From Gammaproteobacteria bacterium (lineage in GTDB: Bacteria > Pseudomonadota > Gammaproteobacteria > JAQSXL01): 36,412 bases of DNA. The stretch spans positions 1-36,412 of the forward strand of contig JAQSXL010000003.1 in assembly GCA_029256685.1 (NCBI GenBank), given 5' to 3'. The notes below the pieces were generated by a model, which saw only the letters and a program-made list of their open reading frames with translations, made no database searches and had not been told where the DNA came from. Both the position numbers and the translations under genes were made by a program. Within the stretch, counting starts at the first letter, position 1. Every line of letters starts with the position of its first letter. This document shows positions 34,214 through 36,412 of this stretch, piece by piece.

Positions 34214-34730
34214 AACCAACCGGCTTATTGTAAGTCTTATAGCAAGTCATCTGGGTGATTTATGCCAAGAAGTCGTGTTTGTGGGTGGTTGTGCGGCCAG
34301 CCTTCTTATCACGGATGAAGCGGCTCCCGAAGTACGCAGCACGACTGACGTTGATTGTATAGTCGATGTGATTTCTAAGCAGGATTATTATAAGTTAGAA
34401 AATAGATTGCGAGATAAAGGATTTTCACCCAGCAAAAATGTCATTTGCCGTTGGGAAATTGAAGGTGTTAAAGTGGATGTAATGCCGACAGACAGTAGTA
34501 TCTTAGGCTTTAGTAATCGCTGGTATAAAGCGGCTATTTTGCATGCTAATGAATTTAAGCTAACGCAGGACTTGACCATTCAATTAGTCGGTGCGCCTTA
34601 TTTTCTGGCAACTAAATATGAAGCATTTCTACACCGTGGCAAAGAAGATTATTATGCTAGTCACGATTTGGAAGATATTGTAGCGGTAACTGATGGTAGA
34701 GTAAATTACCATGCTAACTTATACATCTAA
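34200..34730 (+). CDS. Nucleotidyltransferase-fold protein (AbiEii-like), probably C-terminally truncated
   Basis: The product has 176 residues. The polymerase-beta-type signature is present: VVFVGG (Gly29-Gly30), then STTDVDCIVD with metal ligands Asp50 and Asp52, and a third acidic strand GVKVDVMPTD (Asp about 94). LVGAPYFLATKYEAFLHRGK then DYYASHDLEDIVAVTDGR matches the part that follows in this family. Homologous proteins as I know them run on past DGR into further helices, whereas here the frame ends after a few unrelated residues, 8 bases before the 13-bp repeat at 34738. I therefore infer the 3' end was lost by recombination at that repeat. Activity is uncertain, though the catalytic half is complete. 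Confidence 0.7.
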   Translation: MNSSETNRLIVSLIASHLGDLCQEVVFVGGCAASLLITDEAAPEVRSTTDVDCIVDVISKQDYYKLENRLRDKGFSPSKNVICRWEIEGVKVDVMPTDSSILGFSNRWYKAAILHANEFKLTQDLTIQLVGAPYFLATKYEAFLHRGKEDYYASHDLEDIVAVTDGRVNYHANLYI

Positions 34731-34737
34731 TAGCTAC

Positions 34738-34750
34738 TTAGCGGTATAAT
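34738..34750 (+). repeat. Third copy of the 13-bp arm TTAGCGGTATAAT
   Basis: It is identical to 33454-33466 and in the same orientation, 1284 bases apart. The two copies bracket the HTH/nucleotidyltransferase pair. The second, inverted arm is missing here, so the site is only half preserved. Confidence 0.6.
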
Positions 34751-34770
34751 TTAACACCTGCTGTTAACTA

Positions 34771-35829
34771 TTATTCTTTAGCGTCATTAAGTTGTGCTTC
34801 AATCACTTCAATAGTAGGCAAAGTTGTGCTTAATTCTTTAGGTAAGGCCTTTGCAAGCGCATATTCTGATACGCCAATGGGTGCATTGGTATTTTTTAAG
34901 GCGTATTCTGCAATAATTTTGCTGCGAGATTCACAAAGCAAAATACCAATCGTGGGATTATCATCTTGATGCCTGAGTTGACTAACAGCGGCAGCCAGAT
35001 AAAAGCTTAATTGCCCCACATCAGCAGGCTTAAATTTCTTCGCTTTAATTTCACAGACGATGAAACAGCGTAGCTTTAAATGATAGAATAAAATATCGAT
35101 AAAAAATACTTCGCCATCCACTTCAATGGGGACTTGCGTTCCTACAAACGCAAAACCAGTGCCGAGCTCTAATAAGAAATCACGAATATGAATAGTTAAT
35201 GCACGTTCAATATCACGCTCCTGCGCCTCTTTGCCAAGCGTTAAAAAATCAAAGTTGTAGGGATTTTTTAGCATTTCATGCGCTAAATCAGACTGTGGCG
35301 AAGGTAGCTGCTCACGATAATTAGAAACCTTATGCGCTTCTAAACCTTGTCGCTCATATAACTCACTTTTAATGTGAGTATTTAATGTGGACCGCGACCA
35401 GCCATTTGCAATCGTTTGAGCCGCATACCATTCTCGACGAGTAGCATCCTGCTTATACTTATCCAGTAATAGCTGTAGATGAGACCAAGGTAATCGCGCA
35501 GCAGGCTGCTGCGTAAACGTTTCTAAAGAAGGATATAAACTCGCCAATAAGCGCATATACTCTAAGCTACGCTTAGAAAAACCTGATAAGCCAGGATGTG
35601 TTGCTTGCAAATCCTGGGATAATTGAGTAATAAACCCACTACCCCAGTGATGCTTTACAGATTGAAGCCGTAGAATATCGTGCCCTAATTGCCAATAAAA
35701 CTGGATAACGTGAGTATTAACCGCATTGGCGGCACGTAGTTGCGTATTTTTTAAACGTGTTTTAACCTCGTTGAGAAACGCAGTATAATCTTTGTCGATC
35801 AACAAGGCGTTAGTTAAGTTCTGATCCAC
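34771..35829 (-). CDS. DUF1016 (YhcG-type) PD-(D/E)XK nuclease-family protein
   Basis: The product has 352 residues. The start is GTG 35829, with GGAAT 6 bases upstream. The N-terminal domain (about 15-180) has the DUF1016 pattern: THVIQFYWQLGHDI, GSGFITQLSQDLQ, GFSKRSLEYMRL, LPWSHLQLLLDK and REWYAAQTIANGWSRSTL. The C-terminal domain is a PD-(D/E)XK nuclease fold, with FFIDILFYH (Asp245) and FIVCEIKAKKFKP (Glu260, Lys262), then VGQLSFYLAAAVSQLRHQDD. Length is normal. YhcG proteins are linked with DNA recombination and defence-type islands; their exact role is unsettled. It stands alone, convergent with the nucleotidyltransferase gene. Confidence 0.88.
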   Translation of the reverse strand: MDQNLTNALLIDKDYTAFLNEVKTRLKNTQLRAANAVNTHVIQFYWQLGHDILRLQSVKHHWGSGFITQLSQDLQATHPGLSGFSKRSLEYMRLLASLYPSLETFTQQPAARLPWSHLQLLLDKYKQDATRREWYAAQTIANGWSRSTLNTHIKSELYERQGLEAHKVSNYREQLPSPQSDLAHEMLKNPYNFDFLTLGKEAQERDIERALTIHIRDFLLELGTGFAFVGTQVPIEVDGEVFFIDILFYHLKLRCFIVCEIKAKKFKPADVGQLSFYLAAAVSQLRHQDDNPTIGILLCESRSKIIAEYALKNTNAPIGVSEYALAKALPKELSTTLPTIEVIEAQLNDAKE

Positions 35830-35887
35830 AATAATTCCAACAGAATATGGACCTTTACCCTATCACATGGCTAGTCAGCATTTCAAT

Positions 35888-36412
35888 CAGGGCAAGGTCA
35901 TCAAAATGTTTTAAATAGCGGAGAGTTATGATCAAATAAGCTTTTAGTTAGGAAAGGCTTATACGATGTCCGCAAACTTATTAGAACATTTTAGTACGTT
36001 ACCCGATCCGCGTGTGCAAGGAAGAACCGATTATCCGTTAATAGAAATTGTATTTTTATGTATCAGTGCAATTCTTTCAGGCTTTGATGGCTGGGAAGCG
36101 ATTGAAGATTTTGGTATGGGCAAGCTTGCCTGGCTGCGTAAATTCTTACCCTACGCTCATGGCATTCCACGGCACGATACTATAAGCCCGAGTGATGTCC
36201 TGTTTATGCCCAAAGGCTTTACAGTCATGTTTTGTAGGCTGGGTTCAATCGGTGTCACAACTTACCGAAGGCGAAATTGTGGCGATTGATGGCAAACAAG
36301 CCCGCCGCTCTTATGACAAGGGAACACGCAAGGCAGCTATCCATATGGTGAGTGCCTGGGCCTGCCAAAATGGCATCGTATTAGGCCAGCAAAAAACGGA
36401 TAGCAAATCCAA
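35888..36412 (+). mobile_element. ISAs1-family insertion sequence, left part (continues past the window)
   Basis: A likely left end, CAGGGCAAGGTCATCAAAA, begins at 35888, 78 bases before the transposase start. The right end is outside the window, so the terminal repeat cannot be confirmed. Confidence 0.6.
35966..36412 (+). pseudogene. ISAs1-family transposase, frameshifted and truncated by the window edge
   Basis: The ATG at 35966 opens MSANLLEHFSTLPDPRVQGR, then DYPLIEIVFLCISAILSGFD, GWEAIEDFG and WLRKFLPYAHGIPRHDTI, the N-terminus of ISAs1 (H-repeat-associated) transposases. At about 36185 one extra A shifts the frame. The correct continuation, ARVMSCLCPKALQSCFVGWV then QSVSQLTEGEIVAIDGKQAR with the first catalytic Asp (AIDGK), and AAIHMVSAWACQNGIVLGQQ, is in the next frame and runs off the edge. 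The family is not known to need frameshifting, so a mutation or sequencing error is likely. It is otherwise well preserved and thus the youngest IS here. Confidence 0.85.

Noticed and set aside
1-36412. tRNA or rRNA genes
   Set aside because: No cloverleaf with CCA-end features or rRNA-like conserved stretch was noticed on either strand.

Overview
The window reads as the accessory-rich 3' end of an extracellular contractile injection system (eCIS, Afp/PVC-like) locus, followed by a mobile-element graveyard. The organism is inferred: AT-rich Gram-negative DNA, eukaryotic-like proteins (leucine-rich repeats and ankyrin repeats, each joined to an F-box-like segment) and decaying insertion sequences of several families suggest a host-associated gammaproteobacterium, possibly Legionellales/Coxiellaceae. 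No rRNA or tRNA is present to confirm this.

Layout. (1) 1-4111 is the 3' part of a huge tail-fibre-like gene: about 22 tandem 40-41-residue repeats, then a Cys/Gly-rich beta-helix. (2) 4.1-12.7 kb is an AT-rich cargo-like island: a small unknown gene, a short nuclease-like protein, an IS1634-type remnant, an LRR/F-box-like protein, a 492-aa nuclease-like protein and two tandem MidA-like methyltransferase-TPR proteins. (3) 13.2-20.7 kb is the conserved eCIS end block: tape-measure protein (Pvc14-like), two AAA+ ATPases (Pvc15-like) and a DUF4255 cap/terminator protein (Pvc16-like). (4) 20.7-22.8 kb is a phage-type lysis cassette: GH108 muramidase, a dead holin copy, a spanin-like membrane/coiled-coil protein and an intact 3TM holin. 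(5) 22.8-28.9 kb is a second cargo-like island: an IS5 remnant, a second methyltransferase-TPR pair and an 812-aa nuclease-like protein. (6) 28.9-36.4 kb holds an ankyrin/F-box-like protein, a ParE/RHH toxin-antitoxin pair, an IS6-family remnant, a tyrosine recombinase, an HTH + truncated nucleotidyltransferase cassette bounded by a 13-bp repeat, a DUF1016 nuclease and a frameshifted ISAs1 transposase running off the edge.

How it may fit together (inference). The fibre, tape measure, ATPases and cap would build the particle, and the muramidase/holin/spanin-like genes would release it by lysis. Three proteins on both sides of the structural block (4912, 7881, 26412) share one motif block resembling the GHLLN...NLFPIT...AN..H signature of DNA/RNA non-specific endonuclease-like toxins, so they are the best cargo candidates. 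The methyltransferase-TPR pair is present twice in the same A-B order, each time beside one of these nuclease-like genes. This repeated 'nuclease-like + two MidA-TPR' module is the most novel element in the window.
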